This document shows positions 49,749 through 58,670 of a DNA stretch of 64,000 bases, piece after piece; position 1 is the first letter of the stretch; each line of letters opens with the position of its first letter. The notes below the pieces were generated by a model that searched no databases, had not been told where the DNA came from, and worked only from the letters and a program-made list of their open reading frames with translations. A program made the position numbers and the translations under genes. The stretch is from Pseudomonas abyssi (GTDB taxonomy: Bacteria > Pseudomonadota > Gammaproteobacteria > Pseudomonadales > Pseudomonadaceae), in assembly GCF_002307495.1 (NCBI RefSeq), contig NZ_NTMR01000011.1:222273-286272 (forward strand). The letters are read 5' to 3'.

Positions 49749-50854
49749 TGCGCGACAACACCGAGGACTTTCGTCAGCTGTTTTTGCAGAATGTGCCGCT
49801 GATGGACGTGCGCGCGCCTGTCGAGTTTGCCAAGGGAGCCTTTCCCCAGGCAGTCAATCTGCCCCTGATGAATGACAGCGAACGGCAGAAGGTCGGTACC
49901 CGCTACAAGCAGCAAGGCCAGGCTGCGGCAATCGAGCTGGGTCATCAGCTGGTGCGCGGCAAGCTCAAGGCCGCGCGTATCGATGCCTGGCTGGCTCAGG
50001 TCCAGGCGGCGCCCGAGGGTTATCTGTACTGTTTTCGTGGTGGCCTGCGCTCGCAGTTGGTGCAGCAATGGCTGAGCGAGGCTGGTGTGCAGTATCCGCG
50101 GGTAATCGGTGGCTACAAGGCCATGCGGCGTTTTCTTATCGATACCCTGGATGCAGCAGCGCTGGAGTGCAATCCGATACTGGTGGCCGGCATGACTGGC
50201 ACTGGCAAAACCGAGGTGATCAGCGCACTGGACAACAGCCTGGATCTGGAGGGCCATGCGCATCACCGTGGCTCCAGCTTTGGTCGTCACGCCACGCCCC
50301 AGCCGGGACAGATCGACTTTGAGAACCGGCTGGCCATTGCAGCGCTGAAGGTGCGGGATGCCGGTTATAACCGCCTGGTGCTCGAGGACGAGGGACGTAT
50401 CGTCGGTAGCTGCTCGGTGCCGCTGACGCTCTACCGTGTCATGCAGGAGGCGCCGCTGGTCTGGCTGGAAGACAGCTTCGACAACCGTGTCACGCGCATT
50501 CTGGGCGACTACGTCATCAACATGCAGGCTGAGTACGCGGCGCTGCATCCAGACGACGCTGACGCCGGTTTCAGTGCCTTCGCCGACTATCTGCTCGGCA
50601 GTTTGCAACGCATTTACAAGCGGCTGGGTGGCGAGCGTCATCAGCAGCTGGATAGGCTGATGCGTGAGGCGCTGGAGATTCAGCAGCGCAGTGGTGATGT
50701 GCAGGCGCACCGCCGCTGGATTGAAGGCCTGCTGACCCATTACTACGATCCGATGTACGTGTACCAACGCGAGAGCAAGCACCCTCGAGTGGTGTTCAGT
50801 GGCGAACAGCAGGCCGTTATCGAGTGGCTGCGAGAACACTGTATCAACGAATGA
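49748..50854 (+). CDS. mnmH: tRNA 2-selenouridine synthase
   Basis: Also called SelU. It converts 2-thiouridine at tRNA position 34 into 2-selenouridine through a geranylated intermediate, using selenophosphate from SelD. The 368-residue enzyme has an N-terminal rhodanese domain with Cys95 (YCFRGGLRS) and a C-terminal P-loop domain (GMTGTGKT, 148-155). ATG 49748 overlaps the selD stop by one base, so the selD-mnmH pair is coupled. This is the visible use of selenium in this region. Confidence 0.96.
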   Translation: MRDNTEDFRQLFLQNVPLMDVRAPVEFAKGAFPQAVNLPLMNDSERQKVGTRYKQQGQAAAIELGHQLVRGKLKAARIDAWLAQVQAAPEGYLYCFRGGLRSQLVQQWLSEAGVQYPRVIGGYKAMRRFLIDTLDAAALECNPILVAGMTGTGKTEVISALDNSLDLEGHAHHRGSSFGRHATPQPGQIDFENRLAIAALKVRDAGYNRLVLEDEGRIVGSCSVPLTLYRVMQEAPLVWLEDSFDNRVTRILGDYVINMQAEYAALHPDDADAGFSAFADYLLGSLQRIYKRLGGERHQQLDRLMREALEIQQRSGDVQAHRRWIEGLLTHYYDPMYVYQRESKHPRVVFSGEQQAVIEWLREHCINE

Positions 50855-50964
50855 CATAACGCGTGAACAACACGGCTTAACTTGGTCGAGTCATGACTGC
50901 TGCCGCGCTAATATCCTGAAAAAGACACGCCCGCCAACGCGGTCAATGACAGGAGTACAGACGC

Positions 50965-51726
50965 ATGAGTAGTGAGTTTTCCGGCAAGGTAGCACTGATC
51001 ACCGGTGCGGCCGCAGGCATCGGCAAGGCAACGGCTGAAGCATTTGCCGCTGCGGGGGCGCAGGTTGTGCTCTCTGATATTGATGTGTCTGCTGGTGAAG
51101 CGGTGGCTGAAGCCATCCGCGCAGCGGGCGGGGATGCGGTATTCATTGCCTGCAACGTGGCGGATTCGGCTGAGGTCAAAGGCCTGATCGAGCGCATTGA
51201 TGCGGAATTCGGTCGTCTGGATTGCGCCTTCAACAACGCCGGTATTGAGGTCGAGCTGGGTAAGCTGGCGGACGGCGACGAGGCCGTGTTTGACCGCATC
51301 ATGGACGTGAATGTCAAAGGCGTCTGGCAGTGCATGCGCTTCGAGCTGCCGCTGATGCTCAAGAATGGCGGCGGCTCTATCGTCAACACCGCTTCGGTTG
51401 CTGCGCTGGGCGCTGCGCCGAAAATGAGCATTTATGCCGCCAGCAAACACGCGGTGTTGGGTCTGACCCGCTCGGCGGCAGTGGAGTACGCCAAGCAGGG
51501 TGTGCGAGTTAACGCGGTCTGTCCGGCGGTGATTGATACCGAGATGTTCCGTCGCGCCGTCGCCATTGAGCCGCGCAAGGCCGACGCGGCAGCAGCCATG
51601 CACCCGATTGGTCGTGTAGGCCGTGCTGAAGAAATTGCCGCCGCTGTACTTTATCTGTGCTCCGAGGGGGCGTCCTTCACCACCGGCATCGCCTTGCCCG
51701 TGGACGGCGGCAGCACCTGCATTTGA
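50965..51726 (+). CDS. Short-chain dehydrogenase/reductase
   Basis: A 253-residue Rossmann-fold oxidoreductase with TGAAAGIG, NNAGIE, the catalytic Ser in NTASVAALG and YAASK (Tyr-Lys). The C-terminal signature LPVDGGSTCI is typical. CAGGAGTACAGACGC precedes the ATG. Cofactor preference is not settled: D in LSDID suggests NAD(H). Substrate unknown. Confidence 0.92.
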   Translation: MSSEFSGKVALITGAAAGIGKATAEAFAAAGAQVVLSDIDVSAGEAVAEAIRAAGGDAVFIACNVADSAEVKGLIERIDAEFGRLDCAFNNAGIEVELGKLADGDEAVFDRIMDVNVKGVWQCMRFELPLMLKNGGGSIVNTASVAALGAAPKMSIYAASKHAVLGLTRSAAVEYAKQGVRVNAVCPAVIDTEMFRRAVAIEPRKADAAAAMHPIGRVGRAEEIAAAVLYLCSEGASFTTGIALPVDGGSTCI

Positions 51727-52188
51727 GTGAGTTAGGTGCCGCGACCGCGCGGCGCCTATCCTTTGCTCCCCCTCCTGGCCTCGCCGGGTCGCAACTGCGT
51801 TCCCTGTGCTCGGTGCTCTGACCACGCTCTACCATGCTGACGTTGGCAGCACGCATCCTTTGCCTTGGTTGCGTGACATGACCAGGCGTGACGCTGGTCG
51901 TTGGTGTGGCGCGAGCAACCAGCCAGAGCCTGGAATACACCCAGATCTTTTCGCCGCATCGGCACTGGCAGCTGATGTGGGGCAGCGGCTGCTGAGCGGT
52001 GACGAGTCTGATATCGACCAGCAGTGGCTGACAGCGCGCGAATTGCATTTCAGGGTACAACGGGAGAAAACCCTTTTGACTAGGTCAGTTGCCTGACCTG
52101 GCCTTAGTTGCGGTGTCTGTGCCGCCTGCCTCGGCCTTGCACGTGGCTGATCATGGGAGGCCGAACAGCGGTTGGAAGGAGATCAGAC
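51727..52188. other. Intergenic region before the PsiE-like gene
   Basis: The 462-bp gap begins with a hairpin (51734-51757). A plus-strand frame, 51806-52096 (96 residues), has a plausible second half (HPDLFAASALAADVGQRLL) but no ribosome binding site at its start; a start inside it (ATG near 51879) is possible. I regard it as a candidate remnant, not a gene call. Confidence 0.35.
51734..51757 (+). terminator. Hairpin after the SDR gene
   Basis: AGGTGCCGCG and CGCGGCGCCT form a 10-bp stem with one G-T pair and an ACCG loop, 8 bases after the stop codon; ATCCTTTGCTCC follows. Confidence 0.55.
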
Positions 52189-52647
52189 GTGAAAAAAGAA
52201 CCCCATGACGAGTTGCCGCTGGATGATCCGGACCCGATTATTCGTGCCAGTCATTTTGCCATTCGCTTTGCTGTTAAATTGCTGGCCATCCTGATGGTGC
52301 TGGTGATCTTTTTCGGCATCGCCGACGTGGTCTATGTGCTGTATCAGCGCCTGACCTCCGAGCCCATGTATCTGCTGGATATCAGTGACATCTTTGAAAC
52401 CTTTGCTGCCTTTCTGGCAGTGCTGGTGGCGATCGAGATTTTCGTCAATATCCGTATCTACCTGAGCAGTTACGAGTTGCCGGTCAAGCTGGTTGTAGCC
52501 ACTGCCCTGATGGCGGTGGCGCGAAAGATCATCGTGCTGGACTTCGAGAAAATCGAAGCCCTGGAAGTGTTCTCCCTGGGCGCTGTGGTGCTTGCCTTGG
52601 GAGTAACCTATTGCTACATGCTGCATGCACAGCATCGAACCGGATAA
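52189..52647 (+). CDS. PsiE-family membrane protein
   Basis: The 152-residue protein has four predicted transmembrane helices and fits the phosphate-starvation-inducible PsiE family. Between the helices are YVLYQRLTSEPMYLLDISDIFETF (shortened here to YLLDISDIFE) and YLSSYELPVKLVVATALMAV split over the third loop. GTG 52189 has AAGGAGATCAGAC upstream; a start further upstream would add an unrelated 27 residues. Function not established. Confidence 0.85.
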   Translation: MKKEPHDELPLDDPDPIIRASHFAIRFAVKLLAILMVLVIFFGIADVVYVLYQRLTSEPMYLLDISDIFETFAAFLAVLVAIEIFVNIRIYLSSYELPVKLVVATALMAVARKIIVLDFEKIEALEVFSLGAVVLALGVTYCYMLHAQHRTG

Positions 52648-52656
52648 GTTGAGCGA

Positions 52657-52846
52657 TTGCAGCTGGATCAGCACCGCCTGGACAGCCTGCGTGCGGAGAT
52701 GGCGGCGGCGCTGTTCGCCGGCAATACCGCCTTTGGGGTCGATAATGTGCTCGCGACCCGGTGCTCGGTTGGCTGGCGGGGTGGACCTGCACCGGACTGG
52801 GATGGCCAACCACTACGGGCGCACCAGTCGCTAGCGGCGGGGGTGA
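52657..52846 (+). other. Coding-like stretch after the PsiE gene, not called as a gene
   Basis: A frame starting at TTG 52657 reads LDQHRLDSLRAEMAAALFAG and shows a G+C bias in third codon positions over about 60 codons, but it continues antisense into the broken cyclase and has no clear ribosome binding site. It may be a relic of a lost gene. Confidence 0.25.
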
Positions 52847-54171
52847 CTACGCCTCAATGCAAACGCTGTTACGCCCGTTGTCCTTGGCGCGGTAGAGCTG
52901 TTCGTCTGCACGTTTGAGCATGTCGTGCTGGGAGTGTTGCAGGCCGGTGATGCCGAAGCTGGCGGTGACTCGCAGGCCTTCGGCAATCTGCTGCCAGGGA
53001 TGCTGTTCTATTTGCAGGCGCATGCGCTCGGCAATCTCCTTAGCGGTTTGCACGCTGGCGTCGGGCATCAGCAGTATCAGCTCTTCTCCGCCGAAACGTG
53101 CCAGGATGTCTTGCGTGCGTACCGACTGGCGCATGAGGTGCGCAATCTGTTGCAGCACCAGATCGCCGACCTGGTGTGAGAAACCATCGTTGATGCGCTT
53201 GAAGTGATCCACGTCGACGATCACCAGCGCTAACGCGCGCTGGCGTTGAGTGCATATCTCAAACTAGTGGGCGAACTGTTCGTTGAAGTAGCGACGGTTA
53301 TGCAGGCCGGTGAGTTCGTCGGTATAGCTGAGCCTTTCAAGTGATTTGGCCTGGCGGGCAATGGTTTCGTTGGACGCCTGCAGGGCCTGATATTTGTCTG
53401 TGAGTTCGCCACTCATACGGTTGAAGGCCTTGGCCAGGGTGGCGATTTCGTCGGTGCCGCTGACGACGACGGGTGTGAACGGCTGGCCAGGTTCCAGCTC
53501 ATTTACCGCGCGGCTCAGTTGACGTAGCTGACGCAACATGGGGCGCGTCAGCAGGGCGGCAACCAGCAACGACAGCAGCAGGGCAATGGCCCCGGCGACC
53601 GCCAGGCTTTGGTAAAGCAGGGTGCGATAACTGTCGTCGAGCGGTGTCTGTGGCGCCTCGCCAGTTGCCAGGGCATAACCGACGAGTTCGCCATTGAATG
53701 TCAGGGGAGCGGCCCGCCAGCGCTCGAACAGGCTGAGTTGCTGACCGGCCTGATAGTCGTAGAAGGGGTGGATAACGTAGCCCTGGGTGTCGGCCAGCAC
53801 AAACCGCATATCGGTAGACTCGAAAGGCGAGCTGCCGCCTGGGCGGAGTGGGTTGCCTGCCGGAGGCATGCCGCGTGGCGGCCTTCTGGGTGGGCGCTGC
53901 TCGAGCGCTCTTTGTTCATGGCGCCTGCGGTCAAGCGTCACAATACGCTGATAGAAATCCAGGGCCGCTGCGCGCGCGTGCCCCAGGGCAAGGCATCGGA
54001 CAAGTTCTGATAGCGTTGGATCAGCCGCGTGAAGTGGCCAAAGTGGGTCGCACTGGCCTGGCCGACAAAGCGGTACTCCAGTAGCGGCGGCGTGATTAGC
54101 GCGATCACGAGGATGGCGCCGAGACTGCTGAGCAATAACGCTGATAATACCTTGGTCCTCAAGGTCATCAT
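52847..54171 (-). pseudogene. Disrupted diguanylate cyclase (membrane sensor, HAMP, GGDEF)
   Basis: Three fragments together form one cyclase: an N-terminal part (MMTLRTKVLSALLLSSLGA, helix 1), a sensor plus second helix and HAMP domain, and a GGDEF domain with DELTGLHNRRYFNEQF and RFGGEEL. The first junction, near 53968-53980, needs a two-base deletion in a CG run (ACGCGCGCGC) to restore frame. The second is a TAG at 53264-53266 replacing a sense codon between FNEQFAH and FEICTQRQRALALVIVDVDHF (cut here). Beyond the stop the frame is unchanged. The GGEEL active site is intact, so decay looks recent. A sequencing error is also possible at the CG run. Confidence 0.85.
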
Positions 54172-54312
54172 GGTGCGGCTATCTCGTTCAAACGGATTAG
54201 GAGGGGCCGCGAGCCATACTCCGGTCCGTCCTGCGGCAAGCCGTGGCCAGTATAGCCACAAATGCCATCGTCTTGGCATCCCGAGGAGGGCTTTGGCTAT
54301 CGTGCTGGCAAT

Positions 54313-54355
54313 AAAAAACGGGATCAGGTTGTTACCTGATCCCGTTCTGTTTTTT
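54313..54355 (-). terminator. Rho-independent terminator of htpX
   Basis: A 12-bp stem AACGGGATCAGG / CCTGATCCCGTT with a 6-base loop has an A-run on one side and CTGTTTTTT on the other, so it works on either strand. It lies 34 bases after the htpX stop codon and before the broken cyclase gene. Confidence 0.85.
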
Positions 54356-54363
54356 ACGCTTGG

Positions 54364-54384
54364 CTTGCAGCTTGCAGCTTGCAG
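54364..54384. repeat. Three tandem copies of CTTGCAG
   Basis: CTTGCAG is repeated three times without spacer between the htpX stop and its terminator. It is outside any coding region. It could be a copy-number-variable site; no function is claimed. Confidence 0.85.
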
Positions 54385-54388
54385 CCGC

Positions 54389-55282
54389 TTAGCGGTAGTT
54401 GCCGGCTCGCAGGGCGGCGATACGCTGGTCGAGCGGTGGGTGGCTCATCAGCAGGCCGGCCAGGCCGTTCTTCAGGCCGCCGTTGATACCGAAGGCGGTC
54501 ATTTCGCCCGGCATTTCCACCGGAATACCTTGCTCTGCCTTCAAGTGTTCCAGCGCTGCAATCATCGCGCCGGCACCAGCCAGTTGGGCGCCGGCGGCGT
54601 CTGCGCGGAATTCGCGCTGGCGGGAGAACCACATGACGATAATGCTCGCCAGAATACCCAGTACCAGTTCGGCAAAGATAGTGGCGATGAAGTAGCCGAT
54701 ACCCGGGCCGTCGCCCTCGTTCTTGAACACGGCGCGATCGACAAAGTTGCCAATGATGCGGGCGAAGAACATGACGAAGGTGTTTACCACGCCCTGGATC
54801 AGCGACAGGGTGACCATGTCGCCGTTAGCCACGTGACCAATCTCATGGGCCATGACGGCCTTCACCTCGGCCGGGCTGAAACGCTGCAGCATGCCTTCGG
54901 ACACGGCAACCAGCGAGGCGTTCTTGTTCCAGCCGGTGGCGAAGGCGTTGGGCGCGCGGGACGGGAAGATAGCCACTTCCGGCATGCCGATGCCGGCGGT
55001 TCTGGCCAGTTCTTCAACCGTGCTCAGCAGCCAGCGTTCCTGTTGGGTTTGCGGCTGCTCGATCACGCGGGCGCCAGTGCTGCGCTTGGCCATCCACTTG
55101 GACATGAACAGTGACACAAAGGAGCCGGCAAAGCCGAACACGGCGCAGAAGATCAGCAGCGACTGCAGGTTCATGCCGCCCTGACCGTCGTGCACGCTGC
55201 CGACGCCCAGCAGGCTCAGGGTGATGCTGGCAACCAGAATAACCGCGAGGTTGGTGGCCAGAAACAACAGAATTCGCATCAT
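54389..55282 (-). CDS. htpX: Membrane metalloprotease HtpX
   Basis: Zinc protease of the inner membrane that degrades damaged membrane proteins. The 297-residue protein starts [19 protein letters not shown], has two N-terminal helices, the HEIGH zinc site, two further helices and [10 protein letters not shown] with the third zinc-binding residue. ATG 55282 is chosen because the family begins MMRI. It is usually induced by envelope and heat stress. Terminator at 54313-54355. Confidence 0.97.
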   Translation of the reverse strand: MMRILLFLATNLAVILVASITLSLLGVGSVHDGQGGMNLQSLLIFCAVFGFAGSFVSLFMSKWMAKRSTGARVIEQPQTQQERWLLSTVEELARTAGIGMPEVAIFPSRAPNAFATGWNKNASLVAVSEGMLQRFSPAEVKAVMAHEIGHVANGDMVTLSLIQGVVNTFVMFFARIIGNFVDRAVFKNEGDGPGIGYFIATIFAELVLGILASIIVMWFSRQREFRADAAGAQLAGAGAMIAALEHLKAEQGIPVEMPGEMTAFGINGGLKNGLAGLLMSHPPLDQRIAALRAGNYR

Positions 55283-55434
55283 CTTCAGGGTATTCCTATC
55301 AAGTGTAATCACGCGGGTGCTAGCGGCTCTGGCCCGGCATCGGGCGGCCGCGTCTTGGAGCTTATATTGGGCGAAAGCCGGCGGCTTTCAACGGCGACTC
55401 TATGACAAAACGTGTCGTGCCCCGGTTCCGCGGT

Positions 55435-55857
55435 TCAGCGGCGGAAACACTGTTGCACGGCTTCAAAGATCTCGTTGCTGGCGCCGCTGCGCAGCGCATC
55501 GCGCAGACGCTGGGCCAGGGTGGCCTGCTGGCGGGCAACGCTGGCTGGCAGTGTGGCTTGCAGTCGTTCGGGGTCGGGGGCCGAGAGCAGGGTGAAGCTG
55601 CGTTCGGTCAGACAGGCCTGATCGATGGCGTCCTGGCGAATGGTGTCGGTGTATCGCAAAAAGCCTTCCTGGGCGAGCCAGAGCATGGCCGAAAAGCAGG
55701 CCGTGTGGCGGGGCGCCGGCACACCAAAGGGGTCTGGCTCGTGCTCGCCGATCAGGTCGATGACGAACAGGCAGGCGGGTTGCGGGAAGCGGTTGTACAG
55801 CGCCACCAGGATGCGTGCTACATCCTGGTGGAAGTCTTCGATATGCAGATCAGCCAT
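55435..55857 (-). CDS. Conserved hypothetical protein (PA2829-like position)
   Basis: The 140-residue protein starts MADLHIEDFHQDVARILVAL and has no signal, membrane helix or known motif; it is mostly alpha-helical with a conserved-looking DPFGVPAPRHTACFSAMLWL stretch. It begins 22 bases after the alaA-type gene and lies before htpX, the same position as PA2829. The family is uncharacterised to my knowledge. The ribosome binding site is weak, so it may be translated by coupling. Confidence 0.7.
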   Translation of the reverse strand: MADLHIEDFHQDVARILVALYNRFPQPACLFVIDLIGEHEPDPFGVPAPRHTACFSAMLWLAQEGFLRYTDTIRQDAIDQACLTERSFTLLSAPDPERLQATLPASVARQQATLAQRLRDALRSGASNEIFEAVQQCFRR

Positions 55858-55879
55858 GTGACATTGATCAGCGCTACCT

Positions 55880-57091
55880 TTACTGCCGGTAGGTCTTGAG
55901 GAAGTTGGCGATACGACCGATGGCCATTTCCAGGTCGTCCTTGCGCGGCAGGGAGACAATACGGAAATGGTCAGGCCAGGGCCAGTTGAACGCAGTGCCC
56001 TGGACGATCAGGATCTTTTCCTGCAGCAACAGGTCGAGCACCATCTTCTCGTCGTTGTGGATCGGGTAGACCTTGGGATCGAGTCGCGGGAACAGGTACA
56101 GCGCCCCTTTGGGCTTGGTGCAGCTGACGCCGGGAATATCGTTGAGCATCTCCCAGGCGGTATCACGCTGTTCCAGCAGACGGCCGCCGGGCAGGATCAG
56201 ATCGTTGATGCTCTGGTAGCCGCCCAGCGCGGTCTGGATCGCGTGCTGCGAGGGCACATTGGCACACAGGCGCATGGAGGCGAGGATTTCCAAGCCTTCA
56301 AGATAACTGGTGGCGTGGTGCTTGGGCCCGCTGATGACCATCCAGCCAGAACGGAAGCCGGCGACCCGGTAGGACTTGGACAGCCCATTGAAGGTCAGGC
56401 AGAGTACGTCTGGAGCAACCGCGGCCAGCGACTCGTGCACGGCACCGTCGTACAGGATCTTGTCGTAGATCTCGTCGGCAAACAGGATCAGGTTGTGCTC
56501 ACGGGCGACCTGGGCCAGCTGCTCCAGCACTGCGCGCGGATACACGGCGCCGGTCGGGTTGTTCGGGTTGATGACCACCATGGCCCGGGTGTTGGGGGTG
56601 ATCTTGCTGCGGATGTCTTCGATATCCGGATACCAGTCTGACTGCTCGTCGCACAGGTAGTGCACGGGCTTGCCGCCAGACAGGCTCACCGAGGCGGTCC
56701 ACAACGGATAGTCGGGTGCCGGGATCAGCACCTCGTCGCCGTTGTTGAGCAGACCCTGCATGGACATCACGATCAGCTCGGAGACGCCGTTGCCCAGGTA
56801 GATGTCGTCAATGCCCACACCCGGAATGTTCTTGGTCTGGGTGTAGTGCATGACCGCCTTGCGGGCAGAGAAGAGGCCGCGTGAATCGCTGTAGCCCTGG
56901 GCGGTCGGCAGGTTGAGGATGACGTCCTGGAGAATTTCTTCCGGCGCCTCGAATCCAAAGGGTGCAGGGTTGCCGATGTTCAACTTGAGAATGCGGTGGC
57001 CTTCTTCCTCAAGGCGCTTGGCGTGCCGCAGAACGGGTCCGCGGATGTCGTAACAGACATTGGCCAGTTTGTTGGACTTGCTAACCTGCAT
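55880..57091 (-). CDS. alaA: AlaA-type aminotransferase
   Basis: The 403-residue class I aminotransferase makes alanine from pyruvate and glutamate. Seen are the PLP-lysine motif LSKSYRVAGFRSGWM, NPNNPTGAVY, and the arginine in FRIVSLP that binds the substrate carboxylate. ATG 57091 (MQVSKSNKLAN) has AAGGTAAGCACC upstream; the open frame continues upstream by 151 codons, with unrelated composition. It is divergent from msrB. Confidence 0.93.
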   Translation of the reverse strand: MQVSKSNKLANVCYDIRGPVLRHAKRLEEEGHRILKLNIGNPAPFGFEAPEEILQDVILNLPTAQGYSDSRGLFSARKAVMHYTQTKNIPGVGIDDIYLGNGVSELIVMSMQGLLNNGDEVLIPAPDYPLWTASVSLSGGKPVHYLCDEQSDWYPDIEDIRSKITPNTRAMVVINPNNPTGAVYPRAVLEQLAQVAREHNLILFADEIYDKILYDGAVHESLAAVAPDVLCLTFNGLSKSYRVAGFRSGWMVISGPKHHATSYLEGLEILASMRLCANVPSQHAIQTALGGYQSINDLILPGGRLLEQRDTAWEMLNDIPGVSCTKPKGALYLFPRLDPKVYPIHNDEKMVLDLLLQEKILIVQGTAFNWPWPDHFRIVSLPRKDDLEMAIGRIANFLKTYRQ

Positions 57092-57229
57092 GGTGCTTAC
57101 CTTGTCGATCCGAGCTGAGTAGGGTGTCGGGAAGCAGGCGAAGGCTTCCCAGAGCGGGTAGTAAACGCCCATCATACGTTGAGCGCGGGCGACTGTGAAC
57201 GTCCTAATGGGCTTATCCGGAGTTAAATC

Positions 57230-57631
57230 ATGAACAAGATCAACAAGAGCGAAGCCGAGTGGCGAGAGCAACTCGACGACACCCAGTTTCAGGTCTGCCG
57301 TCTGCGGGGCACCGAGCGCCCCTTTACCGGCGCCTACTATCGCAACACTACCCCCGGTGTGTACCACTGCGTGTGTTGTGACGCGCCGTTGTTCGATACC
57401 GAGACCCAGTTTGATGCTGGCTGCGGCTGGCCCAGCTATTACCAACCGATCCGCCCGGAACTGGTAGAGGAGCATGAGGATTTCAGTCACGGAATGCATC
57501 GTACCGAGGTGACCTGTGCGCGCTGCGATGCGCATCTGGGGCATGTGTTTCCCGACGGCCCGCCGCCGACGGGGCTGCGCTACTGCATCAATTCGGTTTG
57601 CTTGCGTCTGGAGCCGCGGGAGGTTGTATAG
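57230..57631 (+). CDS. msrB: Peptide methionine-R-sulfoxide reductase
   Basis: Reduces methionine-R-sulfoxide in proteins. The 133-residue enzyme has the zinc cysteines 47, 50 (CVCC) and 96, 99 (CARC), catalytic Cys119 in RYCINSVCL, and GCGWPSY. Cytoplasmic. Followed by gpx and ospR, a peroxide-response gene group. Confidence 0.97.
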   Translation: MNKINKSEAEWREQLDDTQFQVCRLRGTERPFTGAYYRNTTPGVYHCVCCDAPLFDTETQFDAGCGWPSYYQPIRPELVEEHEDFSHGMHRTEVTCARCDAHLGHVFPDGPPPTGLRYCINSVCLRLEPREVV

Positions 57632-57647
57632 GTGGTACGCAATTTTA

Positions 57648-57675
57648 TTGACATAAATATTTGCGCTGCTAGCCT
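57648..57675 (+). promoter_or_regulatory. Candidate promoter of gpx-ospR
   Basis: TTGACA (57648-57653) is followed after 16 bases by TAGCCT (57670-57675), 34 bases before the gpx start. The spacer contains the AAATATTT palindrome, a place where an OspR-type repressor could bind. The -10 match is only moderate. Confidence 0.5.
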
Positions 57676-57708
57676 TGCGTCATTACCCGTTCGCCTGAAG
57701 GAGGCGTT

Positions 57709-58191
57709 ATGAGCACCTTGCTGGATATCCCCTGTACTACCATCGACAACCGTGATTCCTCGCTCAGCGCGTTGGAGGGCAAGGCCTATCTGGTGGTCAA
57801 CACCGCCAGCAAATGTGGCTTTACGCCACAGTACAAGGGACTGGAGGCGCTGTGGCAGGAGTACGGCGAGCGCGGCCTGCGGGTGGCGGGGTTTCCATGC
57901 AACCAGTTTGGTGCCCAGGAGCCGGGCGACAGCGGCGAGATCAGCGAGTTTTGCGAGCTGAACTATGGCGTCAGCTTCCCGTTGTTCAAAAAGGTCGATG
58001 TCAACGGCGCTAATGCGCATCCGCTGTTTGTCGAGCTCAAGCAGCAGGCGCCGGGTGTGTTGGGCAGCAAGGGGATCAAATGGAACTTCACCAAGTTCCT
58101 GGTTGACGGACAGGGGCGCGTTATCAAGCGCTACGCGCCTACTACCAAGCCCGAAGAGCTGCGTGCCGATATCGAGGCGTTGTTGCCGTGA
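57709..58191 (+). CDS. gpx: Glutathione peroxidase-like thiol peroxidase
   Basis: The 160-residue enzyme reduces organic and hydrogen peroxides. The motif NTASKCGFTPQY holds the peroxidatic Cys36 and GFPCNQFG the second cysteine (64); KWNFTKFLV holds the tryptophan and asparagine of the active site. A cysteine replaces selenocysteine, as usual in bacteria. It overlaps ospR by 4 bases (GTGA). Confidence 0.96.
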   Translation: MSTLLDIPCTTIDNRDSSLSALEGKAYLVVNTASKCGFTPQYKGLEALWQEYGERGLRVAGFPCNQFGAQEPGDSGEISEFCELNYGVSFPLFKKVDVNGANAHPLFVELKQQAPGVLGSKGIKWNFTKFLVDGQGRVIKRYAPTTKPEELRADIEALLP

Positions 58192-58658
58192 GCTCAGCGA
58201 CACCCAGCGAGGTCGATCAGCTGCTCGCCCTGGACAATCAGCTGTGTTTTGCCCTGTATGCCGGCTCACGCGCCCTGATGCGCACCTATCGTCCGCTGCT
58301 GGAGCCGTTGGGGCTGACGTATCCGCAGTATCTGGTGATGCTGGTGCTGTGGGAGTGGCAGCGTGAGCCGCCGGAGCATCCGGGCGTCAAGGCGCTGGGT
58401 GAGCGGCTGCAGCTCGACTCGGGCACGCTGACCCCGCTGCTCAAACGCCTGGAGAGTCAGGGGCTCATCCGCCGCGAGCGCGTGCGTGGCGGCGACGAGC
58501 GTCAGCTGCAAGTGAGCCTGACCGAGGCGGGCAGTGACTTGCGTGAGGCCGCTGCCAGCGTGCCGCACCAGCTGATGTGCCAGACAGGCATGAGCGCAAC
58601 GCAGATGCGCGAACTGCGCGACGGTCTCAATCAATTGCTTGGCGCCATGCGGGAGTAG
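58188..58658 (+). CDS. ospR: Peroxide-sensing MarR-family regulator (OspR-like)
   Basis: The 156-residue regulator has the OhrR/OspR N-terminus with the redox cysteine 20 ([10 protein letters not shown]), a winged helix ([21 protein letters not shown], shortened) and the wing [13 protein letters not shown]. In P. aeruginosa OspR represses gpx and itself and is inactivated by oxidation. Position immediately after gpx, with start overlap, supports the call. Confidence 0.93.
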   Translation: MSSATPSEVDQLLALDNQLCFALYAGSRALMRTYRPLLEPLGLTYPQYLVMLVLWEWQREPPEHPGVKALGERLQLDSGTLTPLLKRLESQGLIRRERVRGGDERQLQVSLTEAGSDLREAAASVPHQLMCQTGMSATQMRELRDGLNQLLGAMRE

Positions 58659-58670
58659 GGTTGCCTGCAC

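Noticed and set aside
49547..50857. A 436-residue open frame on the minus strand opposite mnmH
   Set aside because: It mirrors the coding frame of selD and mnmH, both certain, and has no start signal or motif.
55880..57544. Long N-terminal extension of the alaA-type protein to 554 residues
   Set aside because: The added region is antisense to msrB and the family starts near MQVSKSNKLAN.
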